Shown: positions 39,411-50,246 of the stretch, one piece after another
How positions within the stretch are numbered: position 1 is the stretch's first letter
Layout of the letters: every line of letters starts with the position of its first letter
NCBI RefSeq assembly: GCF_000264375.1
Contig: NZ_AJXW01000072.1
Span: 1-64,000, forward strand
DNA: 64,000 nucleotides
From: Rhodanobacter thiooxydans LCS2
GTDB lineage: Bacteria > Pseudomonadota > Gammaproteobacteria > Xanthomonadales > Rhodanobacteraceae
Direction: 5' to 3'
Program-made: the position numbers and the translations under genes
The notes under the pieces: model-generated
Told to the model about the DNA's origin: nothing
The model's input: the letters and a program-made list of their open reading frames with translations, nothing else
Database searches by the model: none

Positions 39411-42125
39411 TCACACCGTCAGCGGGTTCGGCTTGTTCGGATCGAGCTTGTACTCGCGGATCGCGCGGGCCACGTCCTTGGCGTTGACCTTGCCTTCCTT
39501 CGCCAGCGCGGCCAGCGCGGCGTGGGCGATCCAGTAGCGGCTGATCTCGAAGAACTCGCGCAGGTGCTCGCGGGTATCCGAGCGGCCGAACCCGTCGGCG
39601 CCCAGCGCGGTGAAGGAGCGGCCCTCGGGCACGAACGCACGCACCTGGTCCACCACGCCGCGCACGTACTCGCTGGCGGCGATCACCGGACCGTCGTGCC
39701 CATCCAGGCACTGCGCGACGTGCGGCACGCGCGGCGTCTTGGCTTCCGGATGCAGGCGGTTCCATCGTTCGCAATCGAAGCCGTCGCGCGACAATTCGCT
39801 GAAGCTGGGGCAGGACCACACGTCGGCCTTCACGCCGAAGTCGGCATCCAGCAGTTCCGCGGCCGCGACCGCCTCCAGCACGGAACCGCCCGCGGCCATC
39901 AACTGCACGCGCGGTGCACCGTTCTTGCCCTTGCCCTTGGCGGCGCCGGCTCCCGAATCCCGGAACAGGTACATGCCCTTGACGATGCCGTCGTAGCAGC
40001 CCTCGGGCATGTCCGGGTGGGTGTAGTTCTCGTTGGTGGTGGTGATGTAGTAGAAGACGTCCTGCTGTTCCTCATACATCTCCTGCACGCCACGATGCAG
40101 CAGCACCGCCACCTCGTAGGAGAAGGTGGGGTCGTAGGCGCGGCAGTTGGGCACGGTGCCGGCCATCAGCTGCGAGGCGCAGTCGGAATGCTGCAGGCCT
40201 TCGCCGGGGAAGCTGGCGCCGGCGGTGGCGCCGACCAGGAAGCCGCGCGCACGCTGGTCGCCGGCGGCCCAGATCAGGTCGCCCACGCGGCGGAAGCCGA
40301 AGAACGAGTAGTAGATGAAGAACGGCAGCGTCGGCTGGTTGGACACCGAGTAGCTGGTGGCCGCGGCGATCCATGCCGACATGCCACCGGCCTCGGAGAT
40401 GCCTTCCTGCAGCACCTGACCGTCCTGCGCCTCGCGGTAGTACAAGAGCTGGTCGGCGTCCTGCGGGCGGTACTTCTGGCCGAACGGCGCGTAGATGCCG
40501 ATCTGGCGGAACATGCCTTCCATGCCGAAGGTGCGCGCCTCGTCGGCCACGATCGGCACCACGCGCGGGCCGAGCTGCTTGTCGCGCAGCAGGAGGTTCA
40601 TGCCGCGCACCAGCGCCATGGTGTTGGAGATCTCGCGCTCGCCGGTGCCGGCGGTGATCTGCGCGAAGGCGGACAGCTCCGGCGCCTTGCACGGCACGTC
40701 GGTGCGGCGGCGACGCTGCGGCAGGAAGCCGCCCAGGGCGCGGCGGCGCTCCAGCATGTATTCCACCTCGGCCGAGTTCGCGCCGGGGTGGTAGTAGGGC
40801 ACGCTGTCGAGCTTGTCGTCGGCGATCGGGATCTGGAAGCGGTCGCGGAAGTGCCGCACCGCATCGCCGGTCATCTTCTTCTGCTGGTGGGTGGGGTTTT
40901 CCGCCTCGCCCGAACCGATGCCCATGCCGTAACCCTTCACCGTCTTGGCCAGGATCACGGTGGGCATGCCCTTGGTGTTCACCGCCGCGTGGTAGGCGGC
41001 GTAGACCTTGTGCGGGTCGTGGCCGCCGCGGTTGAGGCGCCAGATGTCGTCGTCGCTGAGGTTGGCGACCATCTCACGGGTCTGCGGGTACTTGCCGAAG
41101 AAGTGCTCGCGCGTGTACGCGCCGCCGAACGCCTTGCACGCCTGGTACTCGCCGTCGACGGTTTCCATCATCAGCTTGCGCAGGATGCCGTCCTTGTCGC
41201 GCGCCAGCAGCGGATCCCAGTAGCTGCCCCAGATCACCTTGATCGCGTTCCAGCCGGCGCCGCGGAACTGGCCTTCCAGCTCCTGGATGATCTTGCCGTT
41301 GCCGCGCACCGGGCCGTCCAGGCGCTGCAGGTTGGCGTTGATCACGAAGATCAGGTTGTCCAGCCCCTCGCGGCCGGCCAGCGAGATCGCGCCCAGCGAC
41401 TCGGGCTCGTCCACCTCGCCGTCGCCGAGGAAGCACCACACCTTGCGGTCGGACCTGGGAATCAGGCCGCGGTTTTCCAGGTAGCGGAAGAACTGCGCCT
41501 GGTAGATCGCCTGGATCGGGCCCAGCCCCATCGACACGGTGGGCATCTGCCAGTAGTCGGGCATCAGCCACGGGTGCGGGTAGGAGGTGAGCGAGCGCTC
41601 GCCACCGATCACGTCGGCGCGGAACAGGTCGAGCCGGTCTTCGCTGATGCGGCCCTCGAGGAAGGAGCGCGCGTAGATGCCGGGGCTGATGTGGCCCTGG
41701 TAGCCGATCAGGTCGCCGGGGTGCTCCGCGCTGGGTGCGCGCCAGAAGTGGTTGAAGCCCACGTCGTACAGCGTGGCCGAGGAGGCGAAGCTGGCGATGT
41801 GGCCGCCCAGCATGCCGGGCTTGCGGTTGGTGCGCACCACCATCGCCATCGCGTTCCAGCGGATCAGCGAGCGGATGCGCCATTCCATCGCCGCGTCGCC
41901 AGGGCTCTTCGCTTCGTTCGCCGGCGCGATGGTGTTGACGTAGGCGGTGGTCGGGTCGAACGGCAGGTGGCCACCCGAGCGGCGGGTGGTGTCGACCATC
42001 TGCTCCAGCAGGAAATGCGCACGTTCGGTGCCGTCGTGATGGATCACCGCATCGAGCGAGTCGATCCACTCCCGGGTTTCGGTGGGGTCGATGTCCTGGT
42101 TGAGGATGTCGTCGAGCTGATCCAT
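39411..42125 (-). CDS. aceE: Pyruvate dehydrogenase E1, homodimeric type
   Basis: 904 residues from ATG 42123-42125 (MDQLDDILNQDIDP), GGAGA upstream; the longer frame adds an implausible Arg-rich tail. It shows an N-terminal E2-binding segment, the thiamine-diphosphate motif GDGEVDEPES with a downstream Asn, and HQQKKMTGD and transketolase-like middle and C-terminal domains typical of AceE. It decarboxylates pyruvate and passes acetyl to the lipoyl group of E2, encoded at 13043-14437. Separation of E1 from E2/E3 by about 25 kb is unlike enterobacteria. A 10-base-pair hairpin lies in the leader. maeB follows upstream on the same strand. Confidence 0.95.
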   Translation of the reverse strand: MDQLDDILNQDIDPTETREWIDSLDAVIHHDGTERAHFLLEQMVDTTRRSGGHLPFDPTTAYVNTIAPANEAKSPGDAAMEWRIRSLIRWNAMAMVVRTNRKPGMLGGHIASFASSATLYDVGFNHFWRAPSAEHPGDLIGYQGHISPGIYARSFLEGRISEDRLDLFRADVIGGERSLTSYPHPWLMPDYWQMPTVSMGLGPIQAIYQAQFFRYLENRGLIPRSDRKVWCFLGDGEVDEPESLGAISLAGREGLDNLIFVINANLQRLDGPVRGNGKIIQELEGQFRGAGWNAIKVIWGSYWDPLLARDKDGILRKLMMETVDGEYQACKAFGGAYTREHFFGKYPQTREMVANLSDDDIWRLNRGGHDPHKVYAAYHAAVNTKGMPTVILAKTVKGYGMGIGSGEAENPTHQQKKMTGDAVRHFRDRFQIPIADDKLDSVPYYHPGANSAEVEYMLERRRALGGFLPQRRRRTDVPCKAPELSAFAQITAGTGEREISNTMALVRGMNLLLRDKQLGPRVVPIVADEARTFGMEGMFRQIGIYAPFGQKYRPQDADQLLYYREAQDGQVLQEGISEAGGMSAWIAAATSYSVSNQPTLPFFIYYSFFGFRRVGDLIWAAGDQRARGFLVGATAGASFPGEGLQHSDCASQLMAGTVPNCRAYDPTFSYEVAVLLHRGVQEMYEEQQDVFYYITTTNENYTHPDMPEGCYDGIVKGMYLFRDSGAGAAKGKGKNGAPRVQLMAAGGSVLEAVAAAELLDADFGVKADVWSCPSFSELSRDGFDCERWNRLHPEAKTPRVPHVAQCLDGHDGPVIAASEYVRGVVDQVRAFVPEGRSFTALGADGFGRSDTREHLREFFEISRYWIAHAALAALAKEGKVNAKDVARAIREYKLDPNKPNPLTV

Positions 42126-42170
42126 GAAGATTCTCCGCGGCGCCGTTGCAGCGCCCATGCTTGTGGGGAT

Positions 42171-42198
42171 ATCCCGCCGCCGGGGGTCGCGGCGGGAT
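42171..42198 (-). promoter_or_regulatory. Leader hairpin upstream of aceE
   Basis: ATCCCGCCGC (42171-42180) pairs perfectly with GCGGCGGGAT (42189-42198), loop of 8 bases. It is 46 bases upstream of the aceE ATG and has no T-tract, so it is not a standard terminator. It may be a leader structure or a protein-binding palindrome. Confidence 0.4.
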
Positions 42199-42323
42199 CG
42201 GCATCCAAGTCTAGCCGCTGGGCCCGGGGGTCGCCATCGGCCTGTGCCCATGCGCCGGCGCACGGCGATGGCGGCGGCGACCGCGACGGATTGCCGCGCG
42301 CCGCCCGGCGGGCCGCCGCCGAC

Positions 42324-44615
<2,292 letters not shown>

Positions 44616-44723
44616 GGTTGCAGCTTTGCTTGAATGAGTCCCGTGATGTTATCAGGGACCACATGTCGGCACGCTGTCATGGCACCGGCTGCGGAAGTAG
44701 CCGCGGCAATCCGACACGCCAGG

Positions 44724-46013
44724 TCAGACGTCCAGCGACAGATCGCCAGCCTGCACCTTGCTCATGTGGATGCCGTTGACGAAGACCGAGAATGCGAGTT
44801 TTCCGGCCAGCCCGTGCACGTGCTGCATCCACGGCGGCAGCCAGCGCGGCGGCAGGATCGCGCCGGAGTCGAAGTGCGGCTGCAGCGCGACCACGTCGTG
44901 CAGGGTCAGCTTGCCGGCAAACAGATGCCGCAGAAGGTCCATCCGTCGCTGCCGCAACGCCCAGCGGAAGAACGTGTGCACGGTGAGCAGGCCGGACAGG
45001 TAGACGTTGTCCTTGGCGAACGCCGCACCGCCACCCAGCGGCACGCCGCGGAACACGCGCTGGGCCGAATGGAAACTGTCCGCCGCGTTCTGGCCGCAGG
45101 CGCTGAAATACTTGTAGACCTCGACGAAGTCGGCGCCGTTGAGCGCCATGTCGATCGCCAGGATGCGCAGGCTGATGCGCTTGAGCCGGGCAATATCGAT
45201 CGCGCCGGACATCAGCTCGGCGAACACCGCCAGTCCTTCCTGGGTCGCGGTGACCCGCGGCGAGGTGCGCGCCAGCGAGGCCAGCAGCGGCTGCCGGCGG
45301 CCGTTCAGCGCGGTCAGCGAATGTACGAACGCCTCGTGCGCCAGCAGCTGGTGGCGGTCGTATGCGCTGAAGCTGGCGCCGCCGCGCAGGCGGATGCGGG
45401 TGGCGCCGGCGGCGGCCTTGGCGGTCAGCTCGGGGTCGACCTCGACGCTGATGGTGCCGGCGCCGAAGAACTCGTCCAGGGTGGCAGCCAGATCGCTGCG
45501 CAATACGTCGGCTGGCATGTTCACGCTGCTGTCGTCAGCCAGCAGGTCCGCACCCAGCTCGTCGGACAGCTCGACGAAGTAGCGCGCCGCGTCGAGGTTG
45601 CTGCGCTGGCTGCCGGGGATGGTGTCGTCCGGCCGCCCGTACAACACGATCGACGGTGCGGTGACGCCGGCGCTGCCGACCGACTCCAGCATGCCGGCGG
45701 CGATGCGCCAGGATTCGGCAGTGCGGCGCAGGTAGTCGCCCAGCGGGTCGCTGTCCGCCGGGTCCCCGCCGCCGGCGGCCGCCTCGATCGCCGCCAGTTC
45801 GGCGCGCGCCGCGGACAGGTCCGGCCGCGCGTAGCTCACCTGCGGCAAGGCGAAGCGGCCGCCGGCGTAGTCCGCGATCATGCGATCCTCCAGCGATGCC
45901 GGCCACGCCACCGTGGGCAGGATGCGGATGCCGCGCACCGCCGCCAGCAGGCGCTGATCGAGCGCGGCGTAGCGCTGCAGCTGCGGCGCCACGGCGCCGT
46001 CCGCCGTGCTCAT
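44724..46013 (-). CDS. DUF1704 QEGLA-motif metallopeptidase-like protein
   Basis: 429 residues from ATG 46011-46013. The family hallmarks are HEAFVH at residues 226-231 (an HExxxH zinc motif) and TQEGLAVFAE with QEGLA at 258-262, where the Glu is the probable third ligand. Known as the flavohemoglobin expression-modulating QEGLA family in bacteria, it is homologous to the eukaryotic tyrosine carboxypeptidase MATCAP. The N-terminal 150 residues and the C-terminal 170 are helical. There is no signal peptide. The substrate in bacteria is unknown; peptidase activity is inferred from intact motifs. Confidence 0.82.
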   Translation of the reverse strand: MSTADGAVAPQLQRYAALDQRLLAAVRGIRILPTVAWPASLEDRMIADYAGGRFALPQVSYARPDLSAARAELAAIEAAAGGGDPADSDPLGDYLRRTAESWRIAAGMLESVGSAGVTAPSIVLYGRPDDTIPGSQRSNLDAARYFVELSDELGADLLADDSSVNMPADVLRSDLAATLDEFFGAGTISVEVDPELTAKAAAGATRIRLRGGASFSAYDRHQLLAHEAFVHSLTALNGRRQPLLASLARTSPRVTATQEGLAVFAELMSGAIDIARLKRISLRILAIDMALNGADFVEVYKYFSACGQNAADSFHSAQRVFRGVPLGGGAAFAKDNVYLSGLLTVHTFFRWALRQRRMDLLRHLFAGKLTLHDVVALQPHFDSGAILPPRWLPPWMQHVHGLAGKLAFSVFVNGIHMSKVQAGDLSLDV

Positions 46014-46158
46014 CGCGCGGCCCCACGCGACGCGCCGGAACGACGGCACGGCCCGGGACCTGACGACGACAACCGGCGCATGCCTGCCCTCCGCTGCAAC
46101 AATGCCGCGATACTAGATGCTTTGGCGTGCCCCGTCCGCAAGGCCACGCGTGCCGGTT

Positions 46159-47214
46159 TCAATCCCGCTCGCGCTGCCCGCGATGGCCATGCGGGCGCTC
46201 GATGGGCCGGCCGCCGCGCTGGCGGCGCAGGCGCGCTTCCAGGGTCGCCGCCTGCTCCTCGCGCTCATCGTGCAGCTTGAGGAAGCTGCGCCAGCGCCCA
46301 GGCGCCAGCTCGCCGCTGTCCAGCGCCGCCTGTACCGCGCAGCCCGGCTCGCTGCCGTGGCCGCAGTCGGCGAAACGGCATTGCTCGGCCAGCGCCTCGA
46401 TGTCGGCGAACAGGTCGAGGCTTTCCTCGCCGGTCAGCTTCAGCTCGCGCATGCCGGGGGTGTCGATCAGGCAGCCGCCCGAGGGCAGCTGCAGCAGCGC
46501 GCGATGGGTGGTGGTGTGGCGACCGCGGCTGTCGTGGCGGCGCACCTCGGCGGTAGCCATGCGGGCGATGCCGAGCAAGGTGTTGGTCAAGGTGGACTTG
46601 CCGGCGCCGGAGGAGCCGACCAGCACCGCGCTGTCGCCTGGCTGCAGGTAGGCGGCCAGCGGCGCCACGCTGGCCGGGTCCTTGCCGTTCAGCGCGTGGA
46701 TCGGCGTGCCCGCGGGCAGTCGCGCGCGCAGGGCGTCGAGCTGGGCGGCGGCGTCCTCGCGCGTGTCGAGCTTGCTCAGCAGCACCACCGGTTGCGCGCC
46801 GGAACCCTCGGTCAGCGACAGGTAGCGCTCGATCCGCGCCGGGTTGAAATCACCGTCAAGCCCGGTCAGCACCAGCACGTAGTCGATGTTGGCGGCGATC
46901 AGCTGGCGCTCGTAGCGCTCGCCCGCCGCCGCGCGCGACAGCAGCGTACGCCGCGACAGCACCTTGACGATGTGCGGCGGCCGCCCCGGCTCGACCTCGA
47001 CGAAATCGCCGACCACCGGCCGCTCGGCCGGGTCGAGGCCGCGCTTGAGAAAACGCCCGTCCGGCTGCGCGCCGAACAGGCTCTCGCCGTCGTGCAGCTC
47101 ATAGCCGGCGCGATGCTGGGCCACCACCCGCGCCAGCCGCAGCCCGGCGCCGGGCAGCGCGCCGCCGCGCCAGCCGATGCGGCGCAGGCGTTCGATCGTT
47201 GCGGCTTCACTCAT
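46159..47214 (-). CDS. rsgA: Ribosome small-subunit-dependent GTPase RsgA
   Basis: 351 residues from ATG 47212-47214 (MSEAATIERLRR). An N-terminal OB fold is followed by a circularly permuted GTPase: G4 LLSKLD before G1 GSSGAGKST, then G3 DTPGMREL. The C-terminal zinc knuckle reads CRFADCGHGSEPGC. It assists late maturation of the 30S subunit. Alternative upstream starts exist but lack family sequence. It is divergent from the aminotransferase gene. There are 145 bases to the DUF1704 start, where I see no other gene. Confidence 0.93.
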   Translation of the reverse strand: MSEAATIERLRRIGWRGGALPGAGLRLARVVAQHRAGYELHDGESLFGAQPDGRFLKRGLDPAERPVVGDFVEVEPGRPPHIVKVLSRRTLLSRAAAGERYERQLIAANIDYVLVLTGLDGDFNPARIERYLSLTEGSGAQPVVLLSKLDTREDAAAQLDALRARLPAGTPIHALNGKDPASVAPLAAYLQPGDSAVLVGSSGAGKSTLTNTLLGIARMATAEVRRHDSRGRHTTTHRALLQLPSGGCLIDTPGMRELKLTGEESLDLFADIEALAEQCRFADCGHGSEPGCAVQAALDSGELAPGRWRSFLKLHDEREEQAATLEARLRRQRGGRPIERPHGHRGQRERD

Positions 47215-47354
47215 GGGGAGGATCGGTCGGCACGGTCCGGCGATTATGCCCTGCCTGAAGATTGCCCGACGATGAACCGGAAATCGGCCCGAAACCCGCT
47301 CGCGCTGCACTGCACCACGCTGCTAGCATCAGGGCCGTCGAACCCATCCCAGGC

Positions 47355-48620
47355 ATGCAGAGGACACCGGCATTGGCCCCGATCACACCCAGTGCGCACC
47401 TGGCGGACGTGCGCTACGAAATCCGCGGCGCGCTGACCCGGCGTGCACGAGAGCTGGAGGCTGCCGGCCTCGACATCATCAAGCTCAACATCGGCAACCC
47501 CGGCCGCTACGGCTTCGCGGCGCCGGCGCACCTGCGCGAGGCGATCGCCACCCACCTGCACGACAGCGAGGCCTACGGCCACGAGCAGGGGCTGGAGCCG
47601 GCCCGCGAAGCGATCGCCGCGCAGCAGCGCGCACGCGGTGCGCGCGGCGTCGAGGCCGAGCGCATCTTCATCGGCAACGGCGTCAGCGAACTGATCGACC
47701 TGAGCCTGCGCGCGCTGCTGCAGGCCGGCGACGAGGTGCTGCTGCCCAGCCCCGACTACCCGCTGTGGAGCGCCGCCACCATTCTCAACGGCGGCCAGCC
47801 GCGCTACTACCGCTGCCTGGCCCGCGACGGCCACCTGCCCGATCCGGACGAGGTCGAGGCGCTGGTCACCCCGCGCACTCGCGCGCTGGTGCTGATCAAC
47901 CCGAACAACCCCACCGGCGCGGTGTACCCGCGCGCGCTGCTGCAGCGGCTGGTGGACATCGCCGCGCGGCACCGGCTGCTGCTGCTGTCCGACGAGATCT
48001 ACGACGAGATCCTGTACGACGGCGCCGCATTCCAGCCGCTGGCCGAGGTGGCCGGCGAGGTGCCCTGCCTCAGCTTCGGCGGCCTGTCCAAGGTGCACCG
48101 CGCCTGCGGCTACCGGGTCGGCTGGATGAGTCTGTCCGGTGCTCGCGCACGCACCGCCGCGTACCGCGATGCGCTGCAGCTGCTGGCCGCGCTGCGCCTG
48201 TGCGCAAACGTCACCGCGCAGTGGGCGGTGCTGCCGGCGCTGCAGGACGCGCCCACGATCGGCACGCTGACCGCGCCCGGCGGGCGCCTGCACGAGGCGC
48301 GCCGGATCGTGCTGGAAGGGGTGGCGGCCAGCGACCATCTGGAACTGGTCGCCCCGGGTGGCGCGCTGTACGCGTTCCCACAGGTACGCGCCGAGCGCAT
48401 TCCCAGCTTCGACGACGAGGCCTTCGCGCTGCGCCTGCTGGAAGAGGAATCGGTGCTGGTGGTGCCCGGCAGCAGCTTCAACGTGCCGGGCAGCCGCCAC
48501 TTCCGGCTGACCCTGCTGCCGCCGCCGGCGCAGCTGCGCGAGGTGTTCGTGCGGATCGAGCGGGTGCTCTCGCGGATGGCGCATGAGCAGTCGCCCAACC
48601 CCGCCGTCGCGGTGGCCTGA
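47355..48620 (+). CDS. alaA: Pyridoxal-phosphate aminotransferase, AlaA type
   Basis: 421 residues from ATG 47355 (MQRTPALAPITPSAHL); the ribosome binding site is weak. Class I fold: LDIIKLNIGNPGRYGF (substrate Gly-Asn), IFIGNGVSELIDL (PLP phosphate region), PSPDYPLWSAA (stacking Tyr/Trp), NPNNPTGAVYPR, and the Schiff-base lysine in LSFGGLSKVHRACGYRVGWM. This closely follows Escherichia coli AlaA, the main glutamate-pyruvate aminotransferase, although other 2-oxo acids may be accepted. It is followed 4 bases later by the SGNH hydrolase gene, so the two are co-transcribed. Confidence 0.82.
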   Translation: MQRTPALAPITPSAHLADVRYEIRGALTRRARELEAAGLDIIKLNIGNPGRYGFAAPAHLREAIATHLHDSEAYGHEQGLEPAREAIAAQQRARGARGVEAERIFIGNGVSELIDLSLRALLQAGDEVLLPSPDYPLWSAATILNGGQPRYYRCLARDGHLPDPDEVEALVTPRTRALVLINPNNPTGAVYPRALLQRLVDIAARHRLLLLSDEIYDEILYDGAAFQPLAEVAGEVPCLSFGGLSKVHRACGYRVGWMSLSGARARTAAYRDALQLLAALRLCANVTAQWAVLPALQDAPTIGTLTAPGGRLHEARRIVLEGVAASDHLELVAPGGALYAFPQVRAERIPSFDDEAFALRLLEEESVLVVPGSSFNVPGSRHFRLTLLPPPAQLREVFVRIERVLSRMAHEQSPNPAVAVA

Positions 48621-48624
48621 CCGC

Positions 48625-49224
48625 ATGCCGAGCTGGCTCGCCCTTGGCGACTCCTACACCATCGGCGAAGCGGTGGCCACGCACGAGCGCTGGCCGGCCG
48701 TGCTGGCGCAGCGGCTGCGCCGGGCCGGCTTGCCGATCGGCGAGCCGCAGATCGTCGCCGTCACCGGCTGGACCACCGACGAACTGGCGCAGGGCATGGA
48801 CGCCGCGCCGCTGGCGCCGCCCTACGCGCTGGTGACGCTGCAGATCGGCGTGAACAACCAGTACCGCGGCCGCCCGGCCGAGGACTACCGCAGCGAGTTC
48901 GCCGGCCTGCTGGCCCGCGCGATCACGCTGGCCGGCGAGCGCGCGACGCGGGTGGTGGTGGCGTCGATCCCCGACTGGGGCGTCACCCGCTTCGCCGCCA
49001 GGCAGGGCCGCGACGGCGCGCGCATCGCCGCAGAACTGGACATCTACAACGCGATCGCCGGCGACGCCTGCCGCCGCGCCGGCGTGCGTTTCGTCGACGT
49101 CACCGGCATCTCGCGCCGACACCCCGAGCTGCTCGCCGAGGACGGCCTGCACCCTTCCGCCGCGCAGTACGTGCTGTGGGCGGAGGCGATCGAGCCGGGC
49201 GCGCGCGCGGCGCTTCGCTCCTGA
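48625..49224 (+). CDS. SGNH/GDSL-type hydrolase
   Basis: 199 residues from ATG 48625. Block I is LALGDSYTIG (nucleophile Ser), block III is LQIGVNNQYRG (oxyanion Asn), and block V is EDGLHPSAAQY (catalytic Asp and His). There is no signal peptide, so it is an intracellular esterase or lipase-like enzyme. The gene is almost joined to the aminotransferase (4-base gap). The substrate is unknown. Confidence 0.88.
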   Translation: MPSWLALGDSYTIGEAVATHERWPAVLAQRLRRAGLPIGEPQIVAVTGWTTDELAQGMDAAPLAPPYALVTLQIGVNNQYRGRPAEDYRSEFAGLLARAITLAGERATRVVVASIPDWGVTRFAARQGRDGARIAAELDIYNAIAGDACRRAGVRFVDVTGISRRHPELLAEDGLHPSAAQYVLWAEAIEPGARAALRS

Positions 49225-49311
49225 CCGCAACGACCCTGCAACCATTCCGCCATCGCACGGTGACGTGGCGATCGCACACTGGCGCCCCGGGCCACCACCG
49301 GGGAATGCGCC

Positions 49312-50169
49312 ATGACCAGCCTGCACTGCCGCAGCGCCTTCATCTCCGACGTGCACCTGGGCACGCCGGACTGCAAGGCCGCCTACCTGCTCGACTTCCT
49401 GCGCCGGCTGCGCTGCGAGAAGCTCTACCTGGTCGGCGACATCATCGACCTGGAGGCACTGTCCCGACGCCAGGGCTGGCGCGCCGAACACGGCGCGGTA
49501 ATCGCCGAGGTGCTGGCGCTGGCGCGCCGCGGTGTCGAGGTGACCTACATCCCCGGCAACCACGATGCGCCGATGCGGGGCCTGCACGGGCAATGCATCG
49601 GCGGCGTGCGGATTGCGCTGGACGCCGTGCACATCGGCGCCGACGGTCGCCGCTACCGGGTCAGCCACGGCGACGAGTTCGACCCCGAACGGCTCGGCCG
49701 CCGCTGGATGCTGCAGCTCGGCGAGGCGATGCATCGACTCATCTGCTGGAGCAACCGCCGGCTGCATGCGCTGCGCCAGCGGCTGGAACTGCCGTACCTG
49801 CCGCTGTCGATCATCCTCAAGTCGCGCATCGCACGGGCGCTGGCATATATCCGCGCCTACGAGCAGCGCGTGGCCGCCGATGCGCGCGAACGCGGCTTCG
49901 ACGGCCACATCTGCGGGCACATCCACTTCGGCCACGTGCGCGAGCTGGACGGCGTGCTCTACCTCAACGACGGCGACTGGGTCGAGCACTGCACCGCGCT
50001 GGTCGAGGACCACACTGGCGCAATGGAGCTGATCCACTGGAGCGAGCAGCCCACCGCGCTGGGCCGGGCCAGCCGCGAACTGGTGTGGCCCTCCCCTGCC
50101 GCGGTGCTGGCGCTGGCGCCGCTGGGCGCGTGCCGGCACGACCTGGGCGAACTGCACCGGGCCGCCTGA
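49312..50169 (+). CDS. LpxH-like metallophosphoesterase
   Basis: 285 residues. The calcineurin-like motifs are all present: FISDVHLGT, YLVGDIIDLEAL, YIPGNHDAPMR, VSHGDEFD and ICGHIHFGHV. The His-rich insertion and order match the UDP-2,3-diacylglucosamine diphosphatase (LpxH) group of lipid A synthesis. The protein is longer than Escherichia coli LpxH (240 residues), and such longer homologues may be paralogues with another substrate, so no symbol is given. It starts 87 bases after the SGNH gene and may be co-transcribed with it. Confidence 0.8.
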   Translation: MTSLHCRSAFISDVHLGTPDCKAAYLLDFLRRLRCEKLYLVGDIIDLEALSRRQGWRAEHGAVIAEVLALARRGVEVTYIPGNHDAPMRGLHGQCIGGVRIALDAVHIGADGRRYRVSHGDEFDPERLGRRWMLQLGEAMHRLICWSNRRLHALRQRLELPYLPLSIILKSRIARALAYIRAYEQRVAADARERGFDGHICGHIHFGHVRELDGVLYLNDGDWVEHCTALVEDHTGAMELIHWSEQPTALGRASRELVWPSPAAVLALAPLGACRHDLGELHRAA

Positions 50170-50246
50170 AGCGGGCGGGCTTGAAGGTCGGCGGGCCTCC
50201 CGCATATCGGACGGCGTATCATTGGTCTTCTTCCCCGGAGTTTCCC

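Noticed and set aside
42171-42198. A riboswitch or terminator in the aceE leader
   Set aside because: It is only a simple 10-base-pair hairpin without T-tract or a recognised aptamer, so it is listed as a hairpin only.
49240-49275. Another TGCAACC promoter copy before the LpxH-like gene
   Set aside because: TGCAACC is present, but no GTATC box occurs at the 14-base spacing.
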